A stretch of DNA of 60,000 nt from Takakia lepidozioides (lineage: Eukaryota > Streptophyta > Takakiopsida > Takakiales > Takakiaceae), in assembly GCA_030704615.1 (NCBI GenBank), contig CM060734.1, positions 13,208,001 through 13,268,000 on the forward strand. Reading direction: 5' to 3'. The stretch's first letter is position 1, and every line of letters starts with the position of its first letter. The position numbers and the translations under genes were made by a program. Under the pieces are notes generated by a model. It was not told where the DNA came from and did not search any database. It saw only the letters and a program-made list of their open reading frames with translations. Below are positions 10,858 through 20,640 of this stretch, piece after piece.

Positions 10858-11478
10858 ACGACAAACCCTAAAATTCAGACATGCCCAGTACATGGGCCAC
10901 CAACGCAAACACACCTTCTGGCCATGCCTCTACCCCTCCCCGAACTGCCCGCTCTACTCTCACACTCACTTGATGCATGATACATGGCCTCACCTCCTTA
11001 GTCAATGCCCCCACCCCATTATACATTGTCTCCGTATTACTCGACATAATCATGTTGTCTGGCACATCCATAAACTTCTCCTGCAACGCCCCGAAACTAG
11101 ATGGTTCTCCCTCATCAACGCTGGCACCTACCAAGGCAGACCTCCGGACCACACAGTTCCGCCATGGGTGCTTCCGTGCTCTTGCCGACCCCGCGTACCC
11201 TGCACTGCGGCCGGCTATGCCCGGACATCCTGCTGGTGCATGGTCTACCCATACAAGCCCCACCACCCAATGCCCCATCCCCCGACCTTACCATATACTT
11301 CATTGAATTCACATACTGCCACGACCGCTCACTAGCCCGTTAACTGTAATCACGGCTGGAACACGCGGTGGTATCCACAACGCCAGTATCTCTGCACTCC
11401 ACAAGAACTTTAAAATCCCTATCCCCCCTATACACAAATGCTTTAAAGTTGTCCACCTAACGGCACTCCGCTCTTGAA
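10858..11478 (+). pseudogene. LINE zinc finger and RLE-like endonuclease
   Basis: First comes a basic region (FRHAQYMGHQRKHTFWP) and a zinc-finger remnant (CPLY, then DTWPHLLSQC and LRITRHNHVVWHIHKLL), typical of the C-terminal finger of non-LTR elements; the second cysteine is replaced by Y. From 11,205 the frame reads PDILLVHGLP, then a strand ending IEFTYCHDRS: a P-D ... E-x-T pattern like the PD-(D/E)xK restriction-like endonuclease of RLE-type LINEs. The tail LTVITAGTRGGIHNASI to HLTALRS continues one frame over and stops at 11,476-11,478. Between them the helix expected after the active site seems deleted. The nuclease assignment is by motif only. Confidence 0.55.
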
Positions 11479-11539
11479 CCGCCCATTATTACCAACCAAC
11501 GACAACTTGAGTCCACTCTCCCATCAAGCTCCTAGGCCC

Positions 11540-11973
11540 CTCATGTACACTGTGATGCCTCGGGAGAAGCATTGGGGGCTATGTTAGCCCCAAATGTCAC
11601 AGGAAACATAGATTCACCTATGTACTATGCTAGCAGATTGTTGAACAGTGCTAAGAGGAACTATAGCACTACTGAAAGAGAAGCTTTGGCAATGATTTAT
11701 GCAGTCAAGAAATTCAGGCATTACCTATTGGGAAGGAAGTTTATGTTTTATATGGATCATCAGGCTTTGACTTATCTGATGAACATGCCTTTGATAAGTG
11801 ACAGGATAGCAAGATGGTTGATTATCTTGCACGAGTTTGAATTCGAAGTTGTTTACAAGCCTGGACGTTTGCATCTTGTGGCAGATCACTTGTCACGCTT
11901 ATCAACAGGAGAGCCCATCAGTAGACGAGTTTATTTGCAAGGGAAGTGCAGGGAAGTGCAGATGATTGGTTAG
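11540..11973 (+). pseudogene. Gypsy reverse transcriptase RNase H domain
   Basis: RNase H of the gypsy pol: CDASGEALGA, YYASRLLNSA, YSTTEREALAMIYAVKKFR with the catalytic E, FYMDHQALTYL with the catalytic D, and ARWLIILHEFEFEV followed by VADHLSRL. This is the standard RT-linked RNase H that removes the RNA template. The 3' end runs into a frameshift near 11,960; the displaced continuation (DDWLDWQWPI) is visible one frame over until about 12,065, where a second shift restores the original frame. The beginning of the domain overlaps in sequence with 18,839-18,955 of copy B. Confidence 0.85.
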
Positions 11974-12060
11974 ATTGGCAATGGCCAATCAGATACTACC
12001 TTACTCATGGACAGTGCCCACCCAGTTATGGGAAGGAGGAGAGGAAAAGAATAGCTAACT

Positions 12061-12282
12061 ATGATAGGGGGAAGATTGTATAAGCTAGGACCTGATGGAG
12101 TTCTTAAACGATGCTTGTACCACCATGAAGTAAATAAAGTTTTGGAAGAAGTTCATAAAGGAGTGGCTGGAGGTCATTTTGGAGAAGAGACTACCAGTAG
12201 GAAAATACTACTTGCAGGTTATTGGTGGCCTACTCTATTCAAGGATGTACACAAGTTTTGCAAGAATTGTGATGAGTGTTAG
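12061..12282 (+). pseudogene. Gypsy integrase zinc-binding (H2C2) domain
   Basis: The N-terminal HHCC finger of retroviral-type integrase: HHEVNKVLEEVHKG, GHFG, W-W-P and CKNCDEC. The frame ends at a TAG (12,280-12,282) directly after CDEC, where gypsy integrases of this type normally have Q, as expected if CAG became TAG. The core domain resumes in the same frame only 12 nt later, so this is a single point lesion. Confidence 0.85.
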
Positions 12283-12294
12283 AGGCTAGGACCT

Positions 12295-13164
12295 TTGCAA
12301 AGATCTGGGAAGATGGCTTTGCATCCTACGATGCCTACTGAACCATTCCAGAAATGGGGATTAGACTTTGTTGGACCAATTAATCCACCATCCAGGAATA
12401 CACAGAACAAGTATATAATCACAGCCACTGATTATACCACAAAATGGGTGGAAGCTAAGGCTCTGAGGGACAACACAGCTAAGTCCACAGCAAGGTTCCT
12501 ATATGAGAATGTTCTCACAAGATTTGGCTGTCCCCTGGAATTTATCAGTGACCAGGGAAGTCATTTCATTAATGAGACCATAGAACTATTGACTAAAGAG
12601 TTCATGATTGTGCACATGAAGAGTACAACCTATTACCCACAGGGCAATGGGCAGGCAGAGGCCACCAACAAAATACTATGCACTATCTTGGCTAAGATAG
12701 TCAATGTAAACAGGACAGACTGGGATACAAAGCTGTTGACAGCTTTGTGGTCATACAAGACTTCATATAAAGTCACCACCAAATACACACCATTCCAATT
12801 AGTTTATGGTATGGAAGCTTTACTTCCAGTGGAATTCTTATTACCTACCATGAGAACTGAATGGGGAAGGAGAATGAAATTGGAGGATTCAATTAAAGTA
12901 AGGAAACATGAATTATATCATGTGGAAGAAGTATGTGCTGATGTAGCTGATAACATGACCAGAATACAGATGAAGAGGAAGGATAAGTTTGATGAAGGTA
13001 AATTGAAAACTTTAAGACAAGTGATTTGGTATTGTGGCTGCAGAAGAAGGGAAAGATTAAAGCTTCTAAGCTTAAATCACCATGGAAAGGACCTTATGTC
13101 ATACAAAAGATATATGATAACAACACAGCTATGTTACAAACCATTACCAAGAGATGTTTGGTAG
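12295..13164 (+). pseudogene. Gypsy integrase core
   Basis: Integrase catalytic core with the D-D-35-E triad visible: D in WGLDFVGPI, D in FISDQGSHF and E in GNGQAEATNK, then the conserved ALWSYKTS and TPFQLVYGMEALLPVE. It would insert the cDNA into chromosomes. After about 13,010 the frame shifts; the displaced tail (LVLWLQKKGKIKASKL) and the C-terminal FGRVNANKLKGY near 13,160 are in other frames. The core itself is uninterrupted over 230 codons, suggesting fairly recent loss of function. Confidence 0.88.
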
Positions 13165-13319
13165 AGTCAATGCCAATAAGTTGAAGGGATACAGTGGTAT
13201 CCATGATAGACCATTGCAGCATGATTTGCATCTTGAAACACAGATGCAGTCACAGACTACACCAGTAGTACCAGCGGAGCATGAAGCACTTGTCATAAAG
13301 CCGAATGTGTATGGCCATA

Positions 13320-13435
13320 GCAGAGAACACAGGTGTTCACACAGCCATCACAGCCCACCACAGCCTATTACAGCATATCACAGCTTACCACAGTTTGTCA
13401 CAGTTTGTCACAGCCCACACAAGCCGCACAATCCA
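13320..13435 (+). repeat. CACAG-type short tandem repeat
   Basis: About ten degenerate repeats of an 8-11-nt unit containing CACAGC or CACAGT, directly behind the integrase tail. It is read in three open frames (repeats of H-S-L-P-Q-F and similar), so the ORFs that cross it need no selection. It probably marks the transition from integrase to untranslated sequence or the next reading frame. Confidence 0.6.
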
Positions 13436-13499
13436 TAGGGTCAGTGACAGGTGGACACGAGTTAACGTCAGTAAAGTGGCCGGTAAGTGTAAAGACAAT

Positions 13500-13833
13500 T
13501 TGGAAGTCAAACTCTGAGAATGTGCCATGCGGACAGAGGGAGATGGGAGAGTGTTTGAATTCAAACACGTGGCCTAAGGGGCAAAGCACTCCGCATTGCA
13601 TGTACTGCAATAACGGGCGTCATCACACAAGAAGACAAATAGGGCCGTCAAAGCACCTACCCGGTACATCAGCCAAAACTAATTACGAGCCCATTAATGC
13701 ATCAAGAGGACAGGTAACGGAACCCTTTACGCGTCCGGCAAAGGGGAACCTTTGTCACATATGCAGTCCTAGTGGTCATTCCAAGCTGGAATGTGAACAG
13801 ATTAGAGAGGCAATCAAAGCTATAGCTTTGTAG
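13500..13833 (+). CDS. Zinc-knuckle protein fragment
   Basis: Open frame with a clear CCHC zinc knuckle near its end (CHICSPSGHSKLEC, pattern C-x2-C-x4-H-x4-C) and a second C-x2-C-x5-H half-knuckle (CMYCNNGRHH). Such knuckles bind single-stranded nucleic acid, usually in gag. Here it lies downstream of an integrase and just before the coiled-coil frames, not in front of protease. It may be an extra ORF of the gypsy family or the end of a separate gag. The frame is open from 13,333 through the CACAG repeats, so the true start is uncertain. Confidence 0.5.
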
Positions 13834-13959
13834 CTATGGCGGATATCACGGACTATACACTAGCTCTACTTCTTACGCAGTGGCACAAGGAAGGACAGGT
13901 CGAAAGTACTTTCTCTCTCACTCACTATTTGCAAGCCCCGCAGGCTTATACTAACTTGT

Positions 13960-16234
13960 ATGTTCCATTCTGTGCTAACCACACTTTCATGCTTTACGCC
14001 TTACAAGCTTTCCTACAGTTATTCCAAACAAGGCCTTCTTGTTTGTCCAGGGATGAAGAGAATTAGAGAGACTGAGGACCTCCGTGTGAAGAGCACGACG
14101 ATTCTACAGAAGCAAACAATCGCTACACCACAGGCAGTGCAGTTGTTGAAGGAGCTGCGGTTGGAGGGGTTGCTACGCAAAGAATGGTCTTTGCATCATC
14201 GGGAATTGATGATCCAATTCATCAGGAACTTCAAGCCATGGACAGGACTTACCCATGTGAAGGGCGTTGATATACAGGTTACTCCACAGTACTTGCAACA
14301 ACTTTTTGCATTACCAACTGGTAATGTGAGCGTGGATGAGCACAGGGCAAGATTGCAAGTAGGGGATCTGTTCCAAGAAACGAGTTTCTTCCGGAACCAA
14401 GGATTCACTTGCACCAAGGCCGAGTATCCAGGGTTGAGGAAAATTGGCTAGATACTGAACATTCTGTTTGCCAGGAAACAGAATCAACAGTATCTTAGCA
14501 GATCTTTCACGGAAGAGGCACTGAAAGCTTTGAGAGGAGAGGATGTAGCTTGGGCGGAGATGATGTACAGTGGTCTGGTGGAGGAGATAAAACGGTTACA
14601 AAATACTACTGCCAAGTCCCCGATCATTGTGTCTGGCCCAATTATTGCACAAATCATCTTTGATTATTTGCTTGCTTGATGCGCGAGAACGCAAAGTAAT
14701 GGGGGTGTTTGAGGGAGCCACAACTGCAGTTGAGGAGCAAGGCTCTTCACAAGGTGAAGGGGGATTGGAGGGGCAGCACCAGTCCAAGAGACAGAAAAGG
14801 GACGCAACTATAGTGGCGGATCCACTGGCCACAAGGAATCCACAGGATGATGTTTCCATAGCTCCTGTGCAGGATGAGGAGCAGCAGCACAAGGGGCTGT
14901 TATTACTGGAAGCATGGCCTTCAGAGAGGGAGGAAGAAGTCACCTCAGTACCACAGCCACCACAGCCAGCTGACCGGTTGCCCCAGGGGTAACTCAGATT
15001 GGACATGCTGTTACACCGGAGCCTCTTACTATGGAGGGGGAGGGATTGGACATCCCCACTGCAGAGCAAGTAGTGGCAGAAATTGAGAAGGGCGACCTTC
15101 TCTATGAAAACTCTGGCATGGTCGGAGAACCCATGGTACCAAAGATGAAGGGTATGCCCGAGGAAATCTCTGTTGTGCAGGTTATGCCCAAACCTATGGC
15201 GGAGGTTAAAGGGGTAAAGGGCAAGGCAACTGCAGCACCTGTGGAGGATGAGGTTGCTCAGGAAGAAGATCTTGTGGGATCATGGCCTGACTGGTTTGTG
15301 AAACATCAAACTGTGGAGGATCAGGAAGAACAGCAACAAGTTCTCCATGAAGACCCACAGCAGGCTATGCTTATGAGTTCCATAAGCAGGACACCTCATT
15401 TGTTGGGCACCTATGTCAAGACCCATATTCCTTCCACACAATTGGCAACATTGAGGGAGGAGCTCAAGCAAGAGTTTGAGGCAAGAATTGCCACTGAGTG
15501 TGCAAATAAGGTGGATGTGGAGGCCAACCTCAAGTTGCAGAAAGAGTTGGAGGATACTAAATCTGCTCTACAGCTTGCGAAGGAAAATTTGATTGAAGCA
15601 GGTCTGGAGCAGGAGAAGTTGCATGAAGTACATAAGCAACAACTATACCAGTTGCAAGCTAAGCATGAGGGCAAGCTGCAGGAAGTGCAGTTGCTTCATA
15701 CAGAGTTGGAAGCAGTCCATCAGAGAATGATCATACAGTGTGCCACACTAACGACTAATCTGGAGTTGATTGCACTAGAAGTTAAGAACCAAGCTGAGAG
15801 ATGTTTAATGGCGGAGATAGAGTCAATGGAGCAGGGGAAACTCATTGCTGACATGAAGGCTACTATTTGTTGCAATGAGGATACTTTTTCAGCAGTACCA
15901 TCAGGTCGATGCCCAGAATGACAAGTACATCTTTGAATTGCAGCAAACAATCATAGTACGGGAGAATGAGCTTTCTGTGACTGACAAGGCTTGGAAAGAA
16001 TCCAATAATTTGTCCACTGCCTATGCAGCTCTGGTTGAACCTCATGCAAAGCGCATGGAGAGTTTACAGCAACAGTTGGAAACATATAGACTCAAGGAGG
16101 AGCAGGATCTCAGTGGTGCTACACAGGACTTGGTGGATAATCATCTTTTGCAAGAGTGGTTAACACAAGGGCCAGTGGAAGGGAAGGCACCAAAAAAGCT
16201 CACCCAAGAGGAGATGAATGATCTCAGGCTATAG
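13960..16234 (+). pseudogene. Coiled-coil protein, frameshifted (possible gypsy extra ORF)
   Basis: Three or four frames succeed each other: 13,960-14,680 (one TAG at 14,449-14,451, same frame continuing to a TGA near 14,680), 14,627-14,992, 15,031-15,921 and 15,875-16,234. The first part is globular (WTGLTHVKGVDIQVTP, FALPTGNVSVDE, WAEMMYSGLVEEIKRL) and resembles the so-called putative plant transposon protein domain found in extra ORFs of large plant gypsy elements, a weak match from memory. The middle is acidic and Q-rich. From about 15,430 it is a long coiled coil rich in E, L, K and Q. Joining them needs two or three frameshifts, so it is broken. Function unknown; a structural or trafficking role in the element is a guess. 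It ends just before copy B of the gypsy begins at 16,256. Confidence 0.5.
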
Positions 16235-16255
16235 GTGCAGAACATTGCCACAACC

Positions 16256-16911
16256 CAGAAGCAAAGCTAAACTAATACCTCCAGTGGATGAGGAAGAAGA
16301 TGTTAATGAAGAATGGCAATGATGTGCCTGAAGATGATGAGGCTTGGAGAGATGAGAAGGAACTGCACAAGGAAGTGGTTGATACCATAAGGGAAATGCA
16401 GAAGGATATTGATATCCCTATGGCAGATTCTTCTGACTCTGAAGGAGAAGATGAAGAAGGTGAAGAGAAAGTGACGCAGGAGGCTTCACAAGTGCAGGGT
16501 AATGAAGGGACTTTGGCTGAAGTAATATGCCAGTCCAAAGCTGAGATTACCATTGGACAGCTATTGGCTGTGGCACCTCATTGTAGGCACAGGCTGTATC
16601 AAGCAATCAATCAGATTGCTCATGTGATAGAGAACATAGACCTGAGCAGCAAGGTAACAAGTTATAATGTGAAGCCTGAAGGGCGAGAAACTGTCATGGA
16701 CTTTGATGATTCTATGCCAGTAATCCAGTTGAGAATTGGAAGCACACACTTGACTGATGTACTCATAGATGGAGGCTCATGAGTGAATATTATGACAGAC
16801 AAATTAAGGCAAAAGCTTGGTCTAAGTAACATGAAACCAGCCCCATTCACAGTAACAATGGCAGATCACAGGAGTGTACAACCTTTAGGCTTAATAAGAG
16901 GAGTCAAGATA
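16256..16911 (+). pseudogene. Gypsy copy B: gag end and protease
   Basis: Starts abruptly at 16,256 inside a sequence nearly identical to the minus-strand element around 58,840 (AKLIPPVDEEED region) and contains the acidic linker, GRETVMDFDDSMPVIQLRIG and the retropepsin active site VLIDGGS. This family has D-G-G-S where most pepsins have D-T/S-G. The next codon is TGA (16,780-16,782) in place of G in the other copy, a one-base change. Homology stops at 16,911 after RGVKI, exactly where unrelated DNA takes over; it resumes at 18,288 with the RT. Confidence 0.8.
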
Positions 16912-18287
16912 GGGGGCTGCTATTTCATGAGCGGCATGAGCATGAGTGGAAAAAAAAAAAGCATGAGCGGACCATTGTGTGTCCACGGAAATAGGGTTAG
17001 GAGGCACGGAAATAGGGTCATGTGAAGTTGGAATGTGGCACCAGTGGACTCGTCATAGCAATGAAATGCAACATTTTATTGCTAGGCGAAGGCGAAGACA
17101 TGCCTGTCGGACAACGTCCCTGCCCACATTGAAGCACCTGAGGGACAAAGCGGGTGGTTAGTAGCATGCGGCATGCAATTGCAATCGGGCCAGGGGACAA
17201 AATGTGCACGTGAAGGCTTACACGTGCCGCATGTGAGGTCAAGAATCCACCCTTGGACATCCGAGCACGTCTCCATGAGGGTTTGGATGAAAGCAGGGCT
17301 CCGGGTCCGGCTGTACCGCCATGGTTTGCCTGTCTTTGTGTCTTCGGCATACTGGATTGGGGCACATAGTTGTAGAGGACATTGTAGGTAACAGGGTCCA
17401 CAGCGGCATCAACAAGACGACCGTCATTGCGGAATTTGAACGTAGACCCTCTCTTCACAAAACAATATGCCTCAAACACCAATGTCTGCACATCCAACAA
17501 AAGAGGGATCCATTCCAGGGTCTAGTTTAGATACACCACAATATGAAGTGAATGCAATAGATTGATAACTTACACTCTGGCCCTCTGTTCGCAACCCCTG
17601 CGTATTGATGCAGAACCATTTTTTCAGGAGGACCGGGGTGACACTTTTTGGTGTCCACCTTGCCAAACATTCTCTGTGGTCTTCCCTCTTGTGGCAAGGA
17701 CCACCATACATCCACCGTCATCCAGGAGCATCCCCGCCAACCCAAACCCGGCTCTCCAGTAGTCCTCCGTAAACCTGTTCCAGGTGGGCACACCATCCAG
17801 GCCCTCCAACAGCTCCCCATCTGGAATATCGAGGAGAATCATATCGCAGGCTCTCTCCACCTCAACCCCCCCCCCCCCCCCCCCCCCCCCGAGTGCTCTT
17901 GCAATCCGTGCTCACAGCCGTGAAGAATTCCATCATGGCTTCCAAACCAGGGGTGTCTTTAGGCTCTGTAGCAGCAGCCCTCTTCTTGGCTTTCCCCTTC
18001 AGCTCCTCCAGAGACTTGTTGTGTGCCACCTTCTTCGCCCTGGCAGCCAGAGCATCAAGAAAGCTCTCATTGACGCATTGGATGATAGTTGGGGATTCTA
18101 ACTTTGGCCTTTGCAGAAACATCACCGCCGAATACCGTCGTGTAGGCTCGCCCTCAAATGCCAACTTCTTGGCAGAGCCAGTCCCAGTCCGAACTGAGTG
18201 GGAACCCGGACGACCGGTGACTTGGTAGTAGCAGCAGCAGTCGCAGGACCTTGCACAAAGTCGTCGTCAGAGTCACTCCCTTGGGGA
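16912..18287 (-). pseudogene. Methyltransferase-like gene fragment inserted in gypsy copy B
   Basis: Minus-strand reading frames that match the gene at 53,880-56,889. From right to left: an acidic/A-T-rich linker (DSDDDFVQGP), then AKKLAFEGEPTRR, QCVNESFLDALAARAKK, KSLEELKGKAKKRAA, DTPGLEAMM, and after a C-tract break CDMILLDIPDGELLEG, WNRFTEDYWRAGFGLAG and MLLDDGGCMVVLATRGK. The D-x-I-L-L-D-I-P-D-G strand followed by a glycine-rich L-L-D-D-G-G-C strand resembles motif IV and the next strand of class I SAM-dependent amino-methyltransferases, but DIPDG replaces DPPY/W, so catalysis is uncertain. Further left, 17,320-17,500 adds VEAYCFVKRG-like and YNVLYNYVPQSS segments. A run of about 20 C at 17,870-17,890 interrupts the frame. 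It replaces about 1.0 kb of gypsy pol. Confidence 0.6.
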
Positions 18288-18966
18288 CTGGGGTGCTTAT
18301 GCATACAAAGTCATGCCTTTTGGACTTTGTAATGCACCAGCAACTTTCCAGAGAGTGATAAGTGAATCTTTCCATGAGTATCTGGATGATTTCATGCAAG
18401 TGTTCTTAGATGACTTCAGTGTGTACAGTTCTAAGAATGAGCACTTGCAGAAGTTGGAGTTATGTCTGGCCAGATGCAGGATAAGAGGTCTTGATCTGAA
18501 TCCAGAAAAGTGTACTTTCTGTGTGAACTCAGGGGTACTACTGGGACACATTGTGTGTAAGAAGGGACTGCTTGTGGATCCTAGAAAGAGAGAGGCTATT
18601 AAAGCCTCACCACCACCAAGTAACGTTAAGGGTCTAAGGAGGTTCCTTGGACAAACTACTTATTATAGAAGGTTTGTCAGACAGTATGCACAAATGGCAG
18701 CTCCATTGAGCAAGCTTTTGAAGAAGGATGCAGTGTTTGCATGGACAGCTGAATGTCAACAGGCATTTGAAGCACTTACATTGTCAGTAACAACTACACC
18801 TGTGCTGATTAACCCTCACTGGCATGTAGTATTTCATGTACACTATGATGCCTCAGGAGAAGCATTGGGGGCTGTGTTAGCCCAAAATGTCACAGGAAAC
18901 ATAGATTCACCTGTGTACTATGCTAGCAGATTGTTGAACAGTGCTGAGAGGAACACAGCCTCATGA
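18288..18966 (+). pseudogene. Gypsy copy B: reverse transcriptase and RNase H start
   Basis: Reverse transcriptase from the VMPFGLCNAPATFQRV block through the active site FLDDFSVY (the D-D pair), the GHIVCKKGLLVDPRK thumb, FLGQTTYYRRFV and the RNase H start YDASGEALGAVLAQ, ending at a TGA after LLNSAERN. Nucleotide identity with 56,890-57,165 (minus strand) is very high. The first palm aspartate (in YSFMDGFSGY of the intact copy) lies in the segment lost at the insertion, so this copy lacks half the active site. The 3' junction at about 18,955 is abrupt. Confidence 0.85.
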
Positions 18967-19309
18967 GAAAGCTAGAGTTCGAAAGGGTAAGCGTGGTAGA
19001 GATAGGGGAGAAGAAGCATAGAAAGCACATCCTTGAGCTATGGCGGTGGCAAGGGCTAGAGATAAAGAGGGAGCTAGAATAGCGGAACCGCTACAGGGAG
19101 GGAAAAATGACACTATAGTGCATAAGAAATTGGCAGAAACCTAAGTCAGGAGGTTAGCAGGGGATTTAGCGGAAAGAAGCGCGGGAGAGCGGAGCTCCGC
19201 CCTCCCGCTTGCAGGACTACATTTGTTGTATTGATTACGGCTCTGCAAACATGCCCTCATGCAATTTGGCGGAAACAGTGTACAATGCATGGTTGCAGCA
19301 ATCCGGTAA
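18967..19309. other. No gene; hairpin at 19,181-19,208
   Basis: Short stretch without a supported reading frame. It contains a perfect 12-bp palindrome GCGGAGCTCCGC (19,189-19,200) nested in GCGGGAG ... CTCCCGC arms (19,181-19,187 and 19,202-19,208). A related GGAGGCCGAGCTCCGCCTCC sequence occurs near 21,058-21,077, so it may be part of another short repeat family. Confidence 0.5.
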
Positions 19310-20640
19310 ATCAGGTCAAGACTTGTAATATGTTGCTACCACCAATGATATGGTACTGTGAGCAATCACGCAGCAAACAAGATATCGAGATTTTATGAGG
19401 GGACAGTGTGGAGGCAAAGGTCCTGACATATCTGAATTGATGTTGAAGGCTGCAACTAGATCGGGGGATCCAACAAAAATTGCAAAGGCAATGAATAAGT
19501 GCATTGTGGGTTCACCATTGCAATCTTGGGTTCCCCATCTCGAAGGTAAGGAGAGGTTTGGTTCTTGAAAATGGAAGCTCAATCCCCCCCTTGTTCAGAC
19601 GGAGATTCTCATTGGCCAAACACAGTGAACTTCTCTGTCCCCCGTATGTCCCCAATGCACCCAGTTGCGACAAGCTAGCACATTTGTTGCCGAGTCTTCT
19701 ATGGGCGAACCCACAACTTTGCATGCAACCACCGCAGCTCCAGTTTCTCCCAATGACATGATGACCCCTGTGGAAGAGTCTGCAGGTAGTGAATCTGAGT
19801 GGCACATATAGCGCACTGCAGTTGGCTCAAGAGTTGGATGTTCAACAATCCGTGCAATAACTTTTGTGAAGTGCACTGCGAAGATAGCCAAAGGCTCCGC
19901 TGGCACCCCGGCTCCAACATTCACATGGTTGTTTTGACCACACAGAACAAGGGAGTCCAAGGTTCACAAGTTCTGGTTTTGTGGAGACGATATTGCTTGT
20001 TGTGTCAATGGCACAGCGCAACTCTGTCATTTAGTGAAGCCGTCTCCACCCAACATTTGGCCAGTGAAGGCAGGAACCTCTCTCTCATCACAGAAGATTA
20101 CAATGTTGGAAGAGGCTGGCTTTCAATTTGCATGTTCTCCACTGCTGCCTGGACGTGGCATAGGTTCCACTTTCCTTTTTGTTCCTATAGTGCCTTCTGC
20201 CGGGGCAGACTTGCACCCCACAAAAAGGAACAGAAAAATAGTGCGTTGTGTCCCTTCAAGTCCAGATCACAACTGCAAGGTGGAGTCAGCGCGAATGATG
20301 CAGGCGCGGGTGACGGGCATCATGGAAGTTCCTCCTCCTGGCTACGGTCGAGTGTACACATTGTTGACTTCTGGTTTTGTTCTTTGTGACAGGGCATATG
20401 AGGTTACGGTGGGCAATTTTCCAAATTGCACTTGTCCCGATTAACCATGCGTGAGGGCAGTCTTGGCAAGAGAGGGAAGTGGGTCCCCTGCAAGCATCTG
20501 TACTATATATTTCTATACAAGAGATATTGTGACCCCAAAAGAGACCAGTTCATTCACCAGCCCACGCTTGGTTTCAACAAAGTTCAGACTCTTTTGCGGC
20601 GTGATAGTTCACAAACATATTGAGTACTTGCCTTTGTGGT
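19310..20640 (+). pseudogene. SWIM zinc-finger protein, decayed
   Basis: Frames shift several times but a consistent protein can be followed: RYRDFMRGQCGGKGPDIS, KAATRSGDPTKIAKAMNKC and SPLQSWVPHLEG near 19,390-19,550; ESSMGEPTTLHATTAAPV near 19,695; FWFCGDDIACCVNGTAQLC near 19,970; then YEVTVGNFPNCTCPD (20,398-20,441) followed one frame over by GKWVPCKHLYYIF. The C-x-C ... C-x-H arrangement (CTC, CKH) is a SWIM zinc finger, a DNA/protein-binding module common in MULE/FAR1-type transposases and some plant proteins. The TAA at 20,442 lies between the two halves. No DDE domain is visible, so I cannot say whether it is a transposase remnant or a host-type gene. Confidence 0.55.

Larger units (their letters stand above)
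8045..11478 (+). mobile_element. Dualen-like LINE, 3' half (decayed)
   Basis: Non-LTR retrotransposon sequence that begins in the thumb region just after the RT (TKRICGLPTSTPNALT, matching TKRVCGLP at the end of the RT copy at 38,976-40,630). Frames then follow in the order: post-RT region to about 8,790; chromodomain 9,006-9,164; a conserved region of unknown function 9,710-10,110; RNase H 10,200-10,605; zinc-finger/basic region 10,858-11,090; RLE-like nuclease and C-terminal tail 11,205-11,478, ending in TGA. Frames shift repeatedly and several stops interrupt it, so it is inactive. An N-terminal AP-type endonuclease (1-288) plus a C-terminal restriction-like nuclease is the arrangement I know from the Dualen/RandI clade of green algae; placing this family there is inference. 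C-rich, G-poor composition of the coding strand is striking compared with the neighbouring gypsy. Confidence 0.75.
11540..13300 (+). mobile_element. Ty3/gypsy copy A: RNase H to integrase
   Basis: The 3' half of a gypsy pol, from the end of the RT connection through RNase H, the zinc-binding domain and integrase. It is AT-richer than the LINE upstream and clearly different in codon use. Its left edge lies near 11,540, where LINE-like sequence ends and the frame starts mid-domain (CDASGEALGA), so the gag, protease and RT of this copy are absent. The three ORFs at 11,572, 12,061 and 12,295 share one frame but are separated by frameshifts and a stop, so the copy is dead. No long terminal repeat could be identified on the right. 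It belongs to the same family as copy B (16,256-18,966) and the minus-strand element at 56,890-60,000. Confidence 0.85.

Noticed and set aside
13333-13517. ORFs across the CACAG repeats as a histidine/serine-rich protein
   Set aside because: All three frames are open because of the short tandem repeat, so openness carries no information.
17868-17892. Long C-tract as a functional element (also 44,571-44,589 and G-runs in 38,110-38,690)
   Set aside because: Homopolymers of this length are prone to slippage and sequencing error; they interrupt otherwise readable frames and prove nothing alone.
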